A stretch of 64,000 nt of DNA from Lycium barbarum (GCF_019175385.1 NC_083341.1:15515203-15579202), one strand, 5' to 3'. Counted from the first letter of the stretch, positions 46,915 through 58,376 are shown. Notes: generated by a model not told the origin, from the letters alone. A program made the numbers and translations.

Positions 46915-48012
46915 ATTGAGTTGGTATAATTATATGGGTGAAGTGCACAAATATCCGCTTCGGGGCAGTCACGCCTGAAGGTTGACAACTTTAGATATTT
47001 GCGTATGAAAGTGTGGCCTTGTGAAGGCCAAATAGTAGGTGTTTTCGCCTTATGTTTGGTATGGCTTGCCAAAGCAACGTTCAGACATTTATTACTGAGG
47101 TGCGTGTAAAAATTGATTAAAATTTCAGTCATGTATGGCTAAATTTTTCATGTATGCCTGAAATGTGTATCCTGAATAATCTTGTTTTTCAATTATGCAA
47201 CCATTACATTTTACCAAGTTCAATGTTAGCCAGATTAGTCAACATTTGTCTCTTTCGATGCAACAAGAAGATCTTATTTGTAACAAGTGGTTTTCTTGGT
47301 TGCTTATTTGGTCACATTTTGTTCATGAAATGGCTTGGATTGGTATTAGTCTGGATAAGACAAAATCATTCTAACATGATTGAAGTACATGTAAAAATAA
47401 GCAAAATTTTCACTCATGTGTGTCTGAATCTTTTTTGTCAAAAGTATTTTTTTCTCATGTATATTTGTACCTCAGTCATACATGACTGCAATACATGTAT
47501 AAACAAGCTGAAGTTTTAGACATCTACGCCTGAACAAAAAATAATACTATTTGTTCTTCGAATTTTAACATTCAACACCCAAATCTACTCTAAATAAGCT
47601 TAAATTTGAAACATAAGTTCTATATATCATAAAGAACAAACCCCAATCATCAATTTGTCAAAAACACAACAAATCTAATAAACCCTTTTGACACCCTTTT
47701 AAATTTTTGACGTATGCGTGCACTTCAATCATGTTTGCATGACTGAACTACATGTAAAAATGGGCTGAAGTTTCAGACATGTGCGTCTGAGCAAGAAGAA
47801 ACAATCATTAATGTTTGAAACTTATCTAATAAGAGGAAATTCTTGCAAAAAAAAAAAAAAAAACTCAAAGCAAGTACAACTTAAATGGAGTGACTAGAAT
47901 AGGGCGCCCTGTGAAAATTTTACCAACTATATAAACTATGAGGACTCACGTTTGTAAATACATTATTCTTTTAATTTCTACTGACATAACTTGCAAGCTT
48001 AATTAAATGGGT
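46915..48012. repeat. Repeat-derived intergenic sequence
   Basis: Several diverged copies of a short module with TTGAAGTACATGTAAAAAT and its relatives occur near 47370, 47490 and 47750, each next to TGTGTCTGA or GTGCGTCTGA. No domain-bearing frame. Confidence 0.4.
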
Positions 48013-48219
48013 CGTTCGCACAAATGGCCCTATTCGCGGTGGTCTTTAGCTTTTGGCCTTTAAATTTGTTGTCATTAATTTTTGTCCTTCAACATTTTTG
48101 GCACTGCATAACTTAAATTTCGCTCATCATGATTTACGTTTAGCTAGATCATATGTATCATAACATTCCAAAAGTTATGTCAGACAAGACAAACTTTCAA
48201 CACTTCAACATAATCTGAA
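48013..48219. mobile_element. TIR element, left part (interrupted)
   Basis: Starts with CGCACAAATGGCCCTATTCG and GGTGGTCTTTAG arms typical of a Solanaceae TIR element. It continues to TCAACATAATCTGAA, where the LINE begins. The other half resumes at 55205 and ends in inverted arms near 55495. Confidence 0.6.
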
Positions 48220-51023
48220 CAACAACAAGAACATACCCAGCGAAATCCCACAGTGTGGGGTCTGCGGAGGGTAAAATGTACGCAAACCTTACCTCCATCT
48301 TGGAAGATAGAGAGGCTGTTTCCGAAAGACCTTCGACTCAAGAGAAAACATGATGAGAAAAGGTCAGATAAACAGGAACAGTTCAAAGCAATATGAAAAT
48401 GAGACTAACGAAAGCGAAAAATCCATGATAAAGCAGTATGAGAAAACAGAAACAGTAGCTACCACAGATAAATACGATAATTGGGGTACACGGACCAACA
48501 TATAGTTGCACGAATCAAAGGACAAGAAAATAAAGATCAAAACTACGACTACTAGTACGACGGGATACGTGGGACTACCTACTAGCCTTCTACCCTAATC
48601 TGAGTCCTCCATAGCCTCCTATCTAAGGTCATGTCCTTGGAAAGCTGGAACTGCGCCATGTCCTGTCTAAGCACCTCTCCCCAATACTTTTTCGGCCTAC
48701 CTCTACCTCTTCTGAAACCGTCCATAGCCAACCTTTCACATATCCGCACTGGGGCATCTGTATCTCTCCTCCTCACATGCCCAAACCATCTCAGCCGCGC
48801 TTCCCGCATCTTGTCCTCCACTGATGCCACTCCCACCTTATCTCGGATATCTTCATTCATAATTCTATCTCGCCTGGTGTGCCCACACATCCATCGCAAC
48901 ATTCTCATTTCCGCAACTTTCATCTTCTGGACGTGCGAGTTCTTGACTGCCCAACACTCCGCCCCATACAACAAAGTCGGTCTCACTACCACGTTGTAGA
49001 ACCTTCTTATCATACAACACTCCTGAAGGAGCCTCCATTTCGTCCACCCTGCACCAATACGATGTGTGACACCATCGTCAATATCCCCATCTCCTTGTAT
49101 AATAGACCCAAGATACTTAAAGCTTCATTTATTTTGGATGGCCTGGGTACCCAGCCTCACTTCCACGCCAGCCTCATGTGTCTCGTCACTAAACTTGTAC
49201 TCCATGTACTCTGTCTTGGTCCCACTCAACTTGAACCCTTTAGACTCCAGAGTTTGTCTCCAAACCTCCAGCTTAGCATTCAATCCGTTACGGGTCTTGT
49301 CAATCAGGACTATGTCATCCGCGAAAAGCATGCACCTCACCTTGAATTTGCTGCGTCAAACTATCCATCACTAAGGCAAATAAAAAATGGCTAAGATCTG
49401 ATCCCTGATGCAACCCCATCTCCACTGGAAAGTGTTCCAAGTCTCCTCCTACTGTTCTAACCCTGGTCTTGGCTCCCTCATACATGTCCTTGATCGCCCT
49501 AATGTACGCCACAGGTACACCTCTAACCTCCAAGCATCTCCATAAAGCCTCTCTTGACACTTTATCGTAAGCCTTTTCTAGGTCGATGAAAACCATGTAT
49601 AAGTCTCTCTTCCTCTCCCTATACTGCTCCATCAGTCTCCTCACAAGATGAATGGCTTCTGTAGTCGAGCGCCCCGGCATGAATCCGAACTGGTTTTCTG
49701 AAATAGACACACCTTTCCTTACCATCATCTCTACCACCCTTTGCCACACTTTCATAGTGTGACTTAGCAGCTTGATACCTCTATAGTTGTTGCAACTTTG
49801 AATGTCGCCCTTGTTCTTGTACAAAGGAACTATCGTACTCCACCTTCATTCCTCGGGCATCTTCGTCGTCTTAAAAATGACATTAAACAAGCCAGTCAGC
49901 CACTCCAAACCTGCCCTGCTTGCACTCTTCCAAAACTCCCCAGGAATCTCGTCAGGCCCGGTCGCATTTCCTCTACGCATCCTACGGACAGCTCCCTTAA
50001 CCTCCTCTACTTTTATACTTCTACAATACCCAAAATCGTGCCGCCCCTCAGAGTACTCCAAATCTCCTAACACAATGTCTCTGTCACCTTCTTCGTTCAA
50101 GAGTTTATGGAAGTATGACTGCCATCTTCGTCTAATGAGAGCATCCTCTACCAATACTTTGCCTTCCTCGACCTTGACACACTTTACTTGATCCAGATCC
50201 CATGACTTCCTCTCCCTTACCTTGGCTAGCATAAACAACTTCTTATCCCCACATTTGTCCTCTAGTTCTGCATATAGGCGTTCAAAAGCTGCCTTTTTGC
50301 CATCGAAAACTGCCAACTTCGCTTCCTTTCTCGCAATCTTATACCTTTCCCTATTCGTCCGCTATTCCTCCTCGTCTTTGCTATCTATCAACTTCACATA
50401 CGCCACTTTCTTTGCTTCCACCTTACCTTAGACTTCTCCATTCCACCACCATTCCCCTCGGTGCCCACCACGATGACCTCTCGAGACCCTCAGTACATCT
50501 CTAGCTGCTTTCCTAATACATTTGGCCGTCCTCTCCCACATACTGCTCGCGTCCCCCTACTCTCCCAAGCCCCCATATCCATCAACTTCTCCCCCATATC
50601 CTGGGCACTAGACAAAGTCAGACTCCCCCACCTGATCCTCTGCCGGCCATCCACAACCCTCTTTTTCTTCTTCCTCTTAATCTACAAATCCATCACTAAG
50701 AGCGTATGCTGGGTCGTAAGGTTCTCACTCGGAATGACTTTGCAGTCTTTACAAAGACCTTTATCGTCCTTCCTAAGGAGCAAAAAGTCTATCTGCGTCG
50801 CAGCCGTCGAACTACGGAAGGTTATCAGGTGCTTCTCCCTCTTCAGAAAACTTGAGTTGGCTACCACCAATCCAAAAGCTTTTGCAAAATCCATGAGTGC
50901 GACCCCTCTTCTGTTTCTGTCCCCGAAGCCAAAACCACCATGCTCATCGTTATAGCCCCCCGAAGATGACCCAATATATCCATTGAAATCTCCTCCAATG
51001 AATAACTTCTCGGTGATCGGTAT
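48220..51023 (-). mobile_element. RTE-clade LINE, long but broken copy
   Basis: Minus-strand order is endonuclease fragment, reverse transcriptase, C-terminal domain, then the 3' end with a degenerate TTG tail (48220-48228). Frame breaks, described in the pseudogene entry, leave it inactive. It abruptly stops on its 5' side at 51023, where an LTR-like sequence starts. A GC-rich segment at about 54870-55204 may be its displaced 5' end. Confidence 0.85.
48582..51015 (-). pseudogene. RTE LINE ORF (APE endonuclease and reverse transcriptase), broken
   Basis: Reading down the minus strand: the endonuclease remnant includes EKLFIGGDFNG and, at 50894-50682, a block with TQIDFLLLRKDD. A linker with [18 protein letters not shown] follows (about 50316-49846). 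The reverse transcriptase has [46 protein letters not shown] and GLHQGSDLS (49824-49315), then the catalytic FADDIVLID at about 49310-49325 in another frame. Last is the C-terminal [11 protein letters not shown] and HTRRDRI region (49013-48582). At least four frame changes or stops separate these parts, and the endonuclease N-terminus is missing. Confidence 0.85.
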
Positions 51024-54000
51024 TGTTATACCCTATTTTAACTGAAGTCAAAATAGTTTATAATATTCTGGTAATTCCGGGGTTATTTAAAATTAGGGAG
51101 TCGCCACCTAATTATTTATGGTTAATTAGGACACCTAAAGTTCATTAAAGTAATTATCTAAAGTTGATTTTTATTTTAAAGTCTACGAAACCAAATGATT
51201 CTAGGCACGAGTTCAACTAACCTAGAGGGAAGGTATTAGGCATCCTCTAAATTCCATTAATTATGGTTAACCGGCCGGACTGGTGTTAATTAGACTAAGT
51301 GTAAAATGTGAACAATTTTATGGAAGAAAGTACGTTGAAGATCTATTTATAAATATAGTATAGAGTGTAAATTGGTTAACACGATGTTTTAACAAAGGCC
51401 GATATGATTTTGAAAGTAGAACTTTGGTTTGAAGACTTAGGAAAGACTATTAGTTCAATGTAGATTATATAAAGGTTGTTTTAACAAATACATGTTTCAA
51501 ATGTTGAAAAAGAGCTAAAGCGAAGAAATTATCCACAGAACTAGTTTACCTTTTCTCAAAATAAGTTAACATTTGTGTAAAAATTTGTAACGTTTTAAAT
51601 TTCTAAGATAGAAGAGTGAATCTTGATTCTTTTAACTCAAAATATGTAGTCATGCCATTTTGAAAATCAATTATTCTAAGAAAGATAAATATTATAAGTA
51701 TTATAATAAATTTTAACGTAAAGTAAAAAAGAAAACAAGAATGAAACCTATGGAATTAACTGTTAGTTTCTCTTTTAAATTAACTATCCATTACACTAAA
51801 CTAAACCCACTAATTCATTAGATTCATCTAAGCTAAAAAAATGAAGTAAAGTGTTAGTAAAAACAATCAAATGCACAAACAAAATTGAGCCACGGAACTA
51901 ATAAGTTTAAACGGGTTTGGCCCATTCTAGGGCTGTTGTGATTTGCTGCTGCTATTGGGCTTCGGCCCAACATTTTTTTTTTTAAGAACTGCTTCGAATG
52001 GACTGGACACGAGAATAATATCTTGTTGGGCTTTTAGCCCAACACTGAATGCGGAGGAGGAGATGTTATCGACTTTAGCGGCGGCATAGTCTCCAAACGA
52101 GACTGCTCGGGCGGTGGGAGTCTTTATGAAGACTCCATTTCGCTCTGAAGTGTACATGTAAAGAAAGGGAGAATAATGGTTAGATGGTATCCATGCTTAA
52201 CAAATTAAATCAAGAAGAGAGTTTAACACAAGGATGATCAATTTGAAACACTACTTAAGAAATGATTCATCATGACAAACAAATTGTTAAGGCGTAAAGA
52301 CATGTACATACGGTCCAAAACCGAAGCTAACTGAACTGATGACAGGTAAAACAAAAGATAAAATGGGCAGTAGACAGCCACCACTTAACTCAAGGAAAAC
52401 AGTTTAAATGACAAATTCACATTTTTTGAACTCAACTGAATAAGATCATCCTTTGCCACTCATCTAAACTAACATGCCTTATGGTCTTAATTGGTTTCAG
52501 AACAGGGCAATACAAGTGTGAATAGACCCTTGAAAATTACTACAGAAAACATAGTGTTTAGATCATAGTATAGGGGGTTCAAGTCACAATATTTAAGCTC
52601 AAAAAGACCACAAGCTCAACCAATTAGAACCAAATCCAAACATATAAAGCAGTAGTATAAAACTTGGGCTCTCAGACTCATAAAGATTACCCCACAAAGA
52701 CTCAACCAACTAATCTACAGAGTATGTTCAATAGATTGAAACTAGTCAACATATTTAGACTTTAAAACTCTATATTACATGCTAGTGACAGGATCTGAAT
52801 GACCTTAAATATAGGCAGGCTATCGCAGGAAGTTCATATACATAAGCATGGATATCAAACTATAAGAACTAAGCTAATATGTGACTGACTCATGATATAA
52901 ACTATTATAGACACAAGAATAGACACAAGAATCATTTAGCACCGAACTATCAACTAAACCAATCCAAAAAAAAAAAAAAAGCTAATCCGGCATAATAAAG
53001 CTACAGAAGTAACATACGCCACCTAGAGCAAATAATACTAGCATGCTAGACTAAACAAGCAGCAAGCAGGTTTGAGCAATACACTCACAGTGCAAATTTG
53101 GACTTAAGACTCAGGTTTAAACACACTTTAATTAGACATACTACATCACAGTTTAAGCAGATTTACTAACAACAATAACTAGATAAAAGGTTACTAAGAC
53201 CATATAATATCACTATAAATGTGCATATATATCCCGTATCAAACTAGATTTATCTCTTATAGGCCTTAATTTCAGGCAGTTATGGCATTGTGTAATCATT
53301 AAACTTATATGAAACATTTAAACCATCACGACAACGTTGTGCATCAACATAAACGTGAATAAACAGTAATTGAACACAGATTCCTAATAAACCTACGTGA
53401 CTTTGAACAATAACGTTTGAGCCAAAACTGGTCATTTAATCAACGTATTATGAAAACTAACATCTTATCACATTCTTTGCTAATTGATAAATAAATCACA
53501 ACAGATATGCTGATCTACTGACAATGACACCAAAAGAAAAACCTTAATACCACCATTTAACTAAAGTGTGAACTATTACAGCAAGTAGTCGGCAACTATG
53601 TTATCGACCATTAAACTACAATTAGCTAAACACACAATATACACGAATCCTATCAAGCTACTAACTAAGACTAGATTATCTAACAGCAGAACACACATAA
53701 ACGAACTGAACTGATTGAAACGATAGACAGGTGTAAACAACAAAAACACTTACTAAATTACTAAAAACTGAAATTAAACAGTTAAAGGAGGATTGTTTAC
53801 CTTCTGTTGGTGCAGTGAATTGGGGTGCGGAGGTCCCGAATCAACGCTCGATTTTTAAAGTAACAAGCCGAAAAAGTAAAACGACTTAATCTTTCAAGCG
53901 GGTATTCCCAAATATAGTGATTAAAAAAAAAGTGTAAATGTTTAGGAATGGTTACGGTGGGTGAAAAAAAAAAGCCCTCTGGAACAGAAATGGAATTTTT

Positions 54001-54870
54001 AACAAATCCCGGATTTAAAGTAGCAGTGGAGATATCGAAAAATATTGAATGTGGTAAAGTCCGTCCCCTTTTGAAGATGTAAGGTGATATTTTTATAGGT
54101 GTAAAATTAAAGTCTAGGGTTTCGATTTAGGCGGGATAATGAAATCGATTCAAAGTTGAGTCAAATGGACCGTTCAAATCTGAACGTTGAAAGTGTTTCA
54201 GGTGGTCACGTGATTCGGCTCAGACATGGCTGAAAAAGCAGAGATTTGTGTTGGTATCGTCATTCACATAAGGATACAAATCTTGCACGAAAATGGGTGG
54301 ACAAGGTCTGCCATGGTTGAAAGAAAACTGAACCTTTGCTCAAAAAGAAAGAGATGAGAGAGAGAGGAAAGGGAAAGGAAAGAGAGAGTAGAGGGACGGC
54401 AGAGTATTGCACGAAAATGGGGTGGCAATCTGCCATGGTTGAAAGGGGAAATGGGTTTTGCTAAACATGGAGGGGAGAGAGAGTAGAGAGAGACGAGAGA
54501 GAAGAGGGCTGCATCGCTAGCGTTCTGTTTTAGGGGAGATGGTGAATAACTGAAGGGAATGGGCCGGTCGGGTCGGGTGATGTTGTTGGGCTGGATCGGG
54601 TAAGTGGGATAATGGGCTTAGTTGGTCCGAAAGTTTAGGGGTAATGGGCTGGTCGTTTGGGCTGTTGAATTTAATATTTAGGGGCTATAAAAATGGCTGA
54701 ACAATATTAATCCTTTCTCCTCTATTTTAATTATTTTTGGGCTTCTAATTTAATAACTAGTACAATATATATTATGTGAAGACAAATAGTAATTAGTATG
54801 TAGAAAGTAAAGGATTTAACAAAGTAAAATTAATTTAATGAGTACAAATCCTAAAATGAAACGATGACGA
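51024..54870. mobile_element. Non-coding LTR-like (LARD-type) element, tentative
   Basis: Begins TGTTATACCCTATTTTAACT at the exact end of the LINE sequence, then has GGGAGTCGCCACCTAATTAT and GAAGGTATTAGGCATCCTC, words recurring in Solanaceae genomes. No gag or pol frame exists across 3.8 kb. I could not find a second LTR or a matching target duplication, so class and right border are uncertain. Confidence 0.4.
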
Positions 54871-55204
54871 AGTTACTGTTCATGCCGAAATCTGCCGGAA
54901 AAAATTGGGTACCTGTTCTGAACCGATCGGAAACCTACTGGAGTTTCCGGTTGCAGAAATGAAAAAAAAGAAGCAAAAAAGCAAAGAAAAGAGAAGAAGG
55001 AAGAGATCTGGCCGGAAACCTGCCGCCAGTGCTCGTCGGTCAAAGAGAGGGTGGGAGAGAGAGGTACCTGGTCGCCGTTAGGGGCGGAGAGAGGGGGTGG
55101 GGTGGGGGTGAGGTGGAAGTTACCGTTGGGGAGAAGGGGTAAGAGAGAGAGAGAGAGGAGAGAGGAGAGAGAAACTCTACTTTTATAGGAGAAATATATT
55201 AGAC
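54870..55204 (-). mobile_element. Possible displaced 5' end of the RTE LINE
   Basis: Minus-strand sequence is CT- and CCGGC-rich, with CTCTCTC runs and GCGACC/CCGGAAAC words and a GAACAGTAAC near 54880, as in RTE 5' regions. It ends exactly at the 15-bp repeat TCAACATAATCTGAA that also borders the LINE 3' end. The endonuclease N-terminus is not present, so part was lost. Confidence 0.4.
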
Positions 55205-55495
55205 TCAACATAATCTGAAAATGACATAATTTTAGATTTCGGTCGGCATATTTTACGTTTAACTTCGGCATATGTACCATAACATCCACACAAATTATTC
55301 CGGAGAAGTCAAAACTTTCAACACTCAACATAATCTAAAAAATACTACAAAACTTATGCCGCATAACTCAATGTACATAATTTACGCCGAGCAAGGCAAA
55401 AGTTCAGTTTTTGAAGATGAAAATGTTACAGAAATTATGCCGAGCAAAACAGAAGACCAGTGTGTTTGAAGGATAATCCGTGCAAAAACTTGTAA
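55205..55495. mobile_element. TIR element, right part
   Basis: Starts with the same TCAACATAATCTGAA as 48205-48219 and ends with AGACCAGTGTGTTTGAAGGA and CCGTGCAAAAACTTG, inverted relatives of the arms at 48013. Internal words such as CTTTCAACACTCAACATAAT repeat those in the left half. Confidence 0.6.
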
Positions 55496-55560
55496 TTGAA
55501 CCGCAAGGCTTAATTGTCCGAAAAAGGATGAAAATTAAAGTGAAGTCACATTAAATCAAG

Positions 55561-55669
55561 GAAAAACTACATAGCATAACTAATTCTACTACATATTTAT
55601 ATATAGTAGCTATAGTTTAAAATAATTACATTCCATAGCTAATAATCATATGTTAAATACAACTTATAG

Positions 55670-55722
<53 letters not shown>
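55561..55722. repeat. Host repeat with TA microsatellite at the viral cluster's left border
   Basis: A MITE-like arm (TAGCTATAGTTTAAAATAAT) runs into about 24 TA units (55674-55722). Viral sequence begins immediately after. The right border of the cluster has a second TA tract at about 63151-63174. Confidence 0.7.
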
Positions 55723-55725
<3 letters not shown>

Positions 55726-55928
55726 GTCTACATTTATTAATGTTTCTTGAAAATCTTCAATTAACTGAGAATTTCTTGTCTTATTATTTATTCTTTTTGG
55801 ACATGTATTTGCTAAGTGTTCTACAGTTCCACAAGTAAAGCATTCTAGTTTATTTTTATAATTCCTTTTTGTTCGATATTTTCTTACATGCCTATTTCTG
55901 TCTAAATAAGGTTTCTGGCTACTGATTT
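55723..55928 (-). pseudogene. Pararetrovirus coat-protein zinc-finger fragment
   Basis: Minus-strand translation shows a CCHC-type zinc knuckle in a basic context, followed by an acidic tail cut off at the TA tract. This is the C-terminal part of a caulimovirid capsid domain. The same region appears at 60480-60700. It joins a movement-protein piece at about 55929. Confidence 0.75.
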
Positions 55929-55929
55929 T

Positions 55930-56122
55930 CTAAATTTCGGTCTGTAAAATACTGACAAAGAGAATTTATAGTGGCTACAAAATGTTTAGCGTCTTTTCTA
56001 TTATGCGAAATCCATAAATTATCCACTAAGCATCTTTGTTATCTGTCTATTACGTATTCTGGTAATACTTTAAAAGTCCAGTTTGATGGCTGGAAAGCTA
56101 CTAAGTTATTGGCTCCGAATTG
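55930..56122 (-). pseudogene. Pararetrovirus fragment, probably movement protein C-terminus
   Basis: A minus-strand frame of about 65 codons with one in-frame TAA. It includes the words VAFQPSNWTFKVLPEY and LWISHNRKDAKHF. The pattern suggests the C-terminal part of a caulimovirid movement protein, but I infer this mainly from context. Both ends are abrupt junctions. Confidence 0.45.
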
Positions 56123-56125
56123 TAA

Positions 56126-56261
56126 CAAATGCTGCTATTTATAGGTGTCTGGCGGACTTCAACTTCGGATTTGAAAATGCTTAAAGAATCTCTTGAGTTC
56201 AGCCGGGTGCTCTTTGGGCCCCATCGTCACATGAACTTTTTCAAAAGAAACTTACATGGTT
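56126..56261 (-). promoter_or_regulatory. Viral promoter fragment (inverted copy)
   Basis: Reverse complement of 59121-59250, including a TATA box (CTATAAATAG on the minus strand, 56134-56143) and a TGACG motif. It points leftward, into the movement-protein and zinc-finger fragments. The transcript leader is missing. Confidence 0.75.
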
Positions 56262-56265
56262 TGTA

Positions 56266-57535
56266 AAAAGATTTTGAAGTAGACATGGCTATAGAAGAAG
56301 CAAAAAGACTCCAAAAAGAAAACACAAATATGCTTTTTAGATGTAAAGGGTGTAAGTTAGGAGAACTAACAATAGAAGAAATCATAAGTCATTTTAAATT
56401 ATGTGAAGCCCGAACTGATAATTGGGGATATAGAGTAGAACATATATACCAAAAGAAATCAGATAAATTAGATAGAATATTAGAAGATATGCAATATAGT
56501 GTTGACGAAATAGAAATAGACTCAATAATAAGTCAAAACGAATTAATGGAATCCAGTGCACTAGTTCTAGTCCGTTTCAAAGAACAACTATTGGAGAACA
56601 ATACACTGTTGATACTAATACAGGAAATGTACCTAGAAGAAGAGTTTTTAGAACAGCAGGAGAACCTATAGACAATGTTAAACCATCAGGAAAAAGAATG
56701 CCTATAGAAGAACCCATTATTCTTCAAGAAGGAGGCAATAAAGGTAAAATATTAAATATAGCAGCACATGATCCACAAAGATGGAATTCAGTAATAGATC
56801 TTTGGAAGGGAATAGTAGTAGCAGACTATATAAAAACATATAGTGATACAGACGCGGAAACAATGTATAAATATTTAGAAACCTTTTTAGGAGAATCAGC
56901 CAAAGCTTTATGGGAAGCCTATAAAGAAAATTTTCCAATGGAATTTCAACACTTAGTATCTATGGGAGCAAATCCATATAACTTTACTAATAAAATACAT
57001 ACTTTAATTACAGGGGAAGACCCAAATAGTGAATTATTGGTACTACAAAGAAATGCGGTAATAAAATTAGAACAACTAAGCATAAGTAGTTGGTTTCATA
57101 TTAAGAAATTTTTAAACGATTATTTTTACTACTGCACTATTAGTGGAAATGCGTTTGACCAAGAATTAGGTAAAAAATTATTTAATAAGCTACCAGGAGC
57201 CTTAGGAAGAGAAATAGAAGATAGATGGAATAAGGAGCCTTAGAAGATAGATGGAATAAGAGAGACGGAGTAGTACAAAATCCTAATCTAAAATGGTCTA
57301 TAGGACATAGAATACAACATATAATGGACATACTACAAAAAAAATGTACCCATATACAGATACAAAAACAGCTAAAACAAAATGAAATGAACTTTTGTAA
57401 AAGCGTGGTTTACACTACACAAAGCTACGATAAGGACAATTACAAAAAGAAAAGGCATAAAAAATACAGAACACATTATAATAGAAATTATCCTCAATAT
57501 AATAGAAAGAAATATTATCTTAGAAAACTGCTTGT
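56266..57535 (+). pseudogene. Pararetrovirus coat-protein copy 1 (plus strand)
   Basis: Begins near an ATG at 56285. It has a CX2C...HX3C motif (CKGCKLGELTIEEIISHFKLC region) and an acidic segment, then the capsid core with W..VIDLWKG, FLGESAKALWEAYKENF and GALGREIEDRW, and a Lys/Arg/Tyr-rich tail. A 1-bp loss relative to 59941-60318 near 56567 shifts the frame, which is why the capsid core (56698-57243) lies in another frame. A short duplication near 57235-57260 adds a stop. The zinc knuckle is cut away at the junction at about 57535. Confidence 0.8.
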
Positions 57536-57699
57536 CTTCGCTATGTAGTATATGTTCTCCGTTACTGAAATTGCACTTTATAATACTATGGTCTTTTAAT
57601 GCTCTATATTTCTTTTCTGGGTATATTCTTAGGTCTAAGTATTCTAGGTTTTTTAATGTATCTATTTTGCTAGGCTTATTTATTACCCTATCGAAATTT
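57536..57699 (-). pseudogene. Start of the viral polyprotein (movement-protein side), truncated
   Basis: Minus-strand frame directly downstream of the third small ORF. It contains KNLEYLDLRIYPEKKYRAL and is cut at about 57536, where the plus-strand capsid copy ends head-to-head. Position just after the small ORFs fits the N-terminus of a badna/tungro-like polyprotein. Confidence 0.5.
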
Positions 57700-57981
57700 T
57701 TATTTTACAAGTTTCTTATGGTGCTCTATAATAGTTGTAATTCTTGCTATATCTTCCCTTATACCGTGTAATTCCCACGTTATAGCAGAGATTGTCTCTT
57801 CGTTAATTTGACTTTGTAAGTGTCTATTTTGTATTAGTGATGATAATGTTTCTGAATTTATTACCTCTAAATACGTACTCAAAGCGTTTTCTACTTGTCT
57901 ATATTCTCGTCTTTTCTTTATCTCTCTGTATAAATACCAATGATTTATAGATATTTGTCTGACAAAGGGTAGTGTTCTCAT
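57700..57981 (-). CDS. Pararetrovirus small ORF, 93 codons
   Basis: Complete ATG-to-TAA frame on the minus strand, the third of three small ORFs downstream of the primer-binding site. It is charged and mostly helical in character (basic KKRREYRQ near the start, then a long amphipathic stretch), consistent with a coiled-coil virion-associated or DNA-binding protein of badna/tungro-like viruses. That function is inferred from gene order and composition. It starts 4 bp after the stop of the preceding ORF. Not expected to be part of a working virus, since the genome around it is rearranged. Confidence 0.55.
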   Translation of the reverse strand: MRTLPFVRQISINHWYLYREIKKRREYRQVENALSTYLEVINSETLSSLIQNRHLQSQINEETISAITWELHGIREDIARITTIIEHHKKLVK

Positions 57982-57985
57982 ACAA

Positions 57986-58183
57986 TTAATATGGTCTAAA
58001 TCGTTTTTGGTCCTTTGAAATCTTTCTGGATTTTATATATCCTAGTAACTTATTTTCTAATCCTGATATTATATCTATTAATTCTTGTAGTCTTAACTGG
58101 TTTTCTTTGGTACTACTTAATTTAATATATTCTGGGTATAGGTTATTTAATTCTTGTTTGACTTTTAAATAATGATCTTGCAT
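57986..58183 (-). CDS. Pararetrovirus small ORF, 65 codons
   Basis: Complete minus-strand frame, second of the three. It begins 1 bp after the TAA of the previous frame, the near-overlapping stop/start arrangement seen in compact pararetroviruses. Rich in Leu, Glu and Lys with a basic C-terminus; coiled-coil-like. No recognised domain. Confidence 0.5.
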   Translation of the reverse strand: MQDHYLKVKQELNNLYPEYIKLSSTKENQLRLQELIDIISGLENKLLGYIKSRKISKDQKRFRPY

Positions 58184-58184
58184 A

Positions 58185-58376
58185 TTAACCTAAAGGCATA
58201 CGTTGTACTTTTTGTTCTAGTTGTCTAATATAGTTTTCAGTTGTCTTCTCATATAATCTTAGATGAGTCTTTGGTTCCAAAAATCTTCTCGCTCTGATAC
58301 CAAACTTATAGGGGGATACCCAATTTTTCAATAAGTTAAATTTTTCAATAAGTTCTTTCAAAAGTTCAAGGGACAA
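58185..58376 (-). CDS. Pararetrovirus leader-proximal frame
   Basis: Open for 63 codons from an ATG at 58376, but that ATG lies upstream of the primer-binding site, which is read through in this frame. Downstream of the site there is no further ATG until the last few codons. A real protein might start at a non-AUG codon, as in tungroviruses, or the upstream part may be chance. Confidence as a coding gene is therefore low. Confidence 0.35.
   Translation of the reverse strand: MSLELLKELIEKFNLLKNWVSPYKFGIRARRFLEPKTHLRLYEKTTENYIRQLEQKVQRMPLG
58291..58302 (-). promoter_or_regulatory. tRNA-Met primer-binding site of the pararetrovirus
   Basis: On the minus strand the site reads TGGTATCAGAGC, the 12-nt caulimovirid minus-strand primer site complementary to initiator tRNA-Met. 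It is followed by GAGAAGATTT. It marks nominal position 1 of the viral genome and fixes the orientation of this fragment. Confidence 0.85.

Noticed and set aside
48631..50955. Plus-strand frames of 90-171 codons
   Set aside because: Antisense to the RTE reverse transcriptase region; the minus-strand translation carries the real motifs.
54873..55331. 152-codon minus-strand frame rich in Ser/Leu/Pro
   Set aside because: Composition comes from GA/CT simple sequence and it crosses the border between a LINE-like end and a TIR element.
55650..55838. Open frame with an alternating Tyr-Ile stretch
   Set aside because: Translation of the TA microsatellite running into antisense viral sequence.
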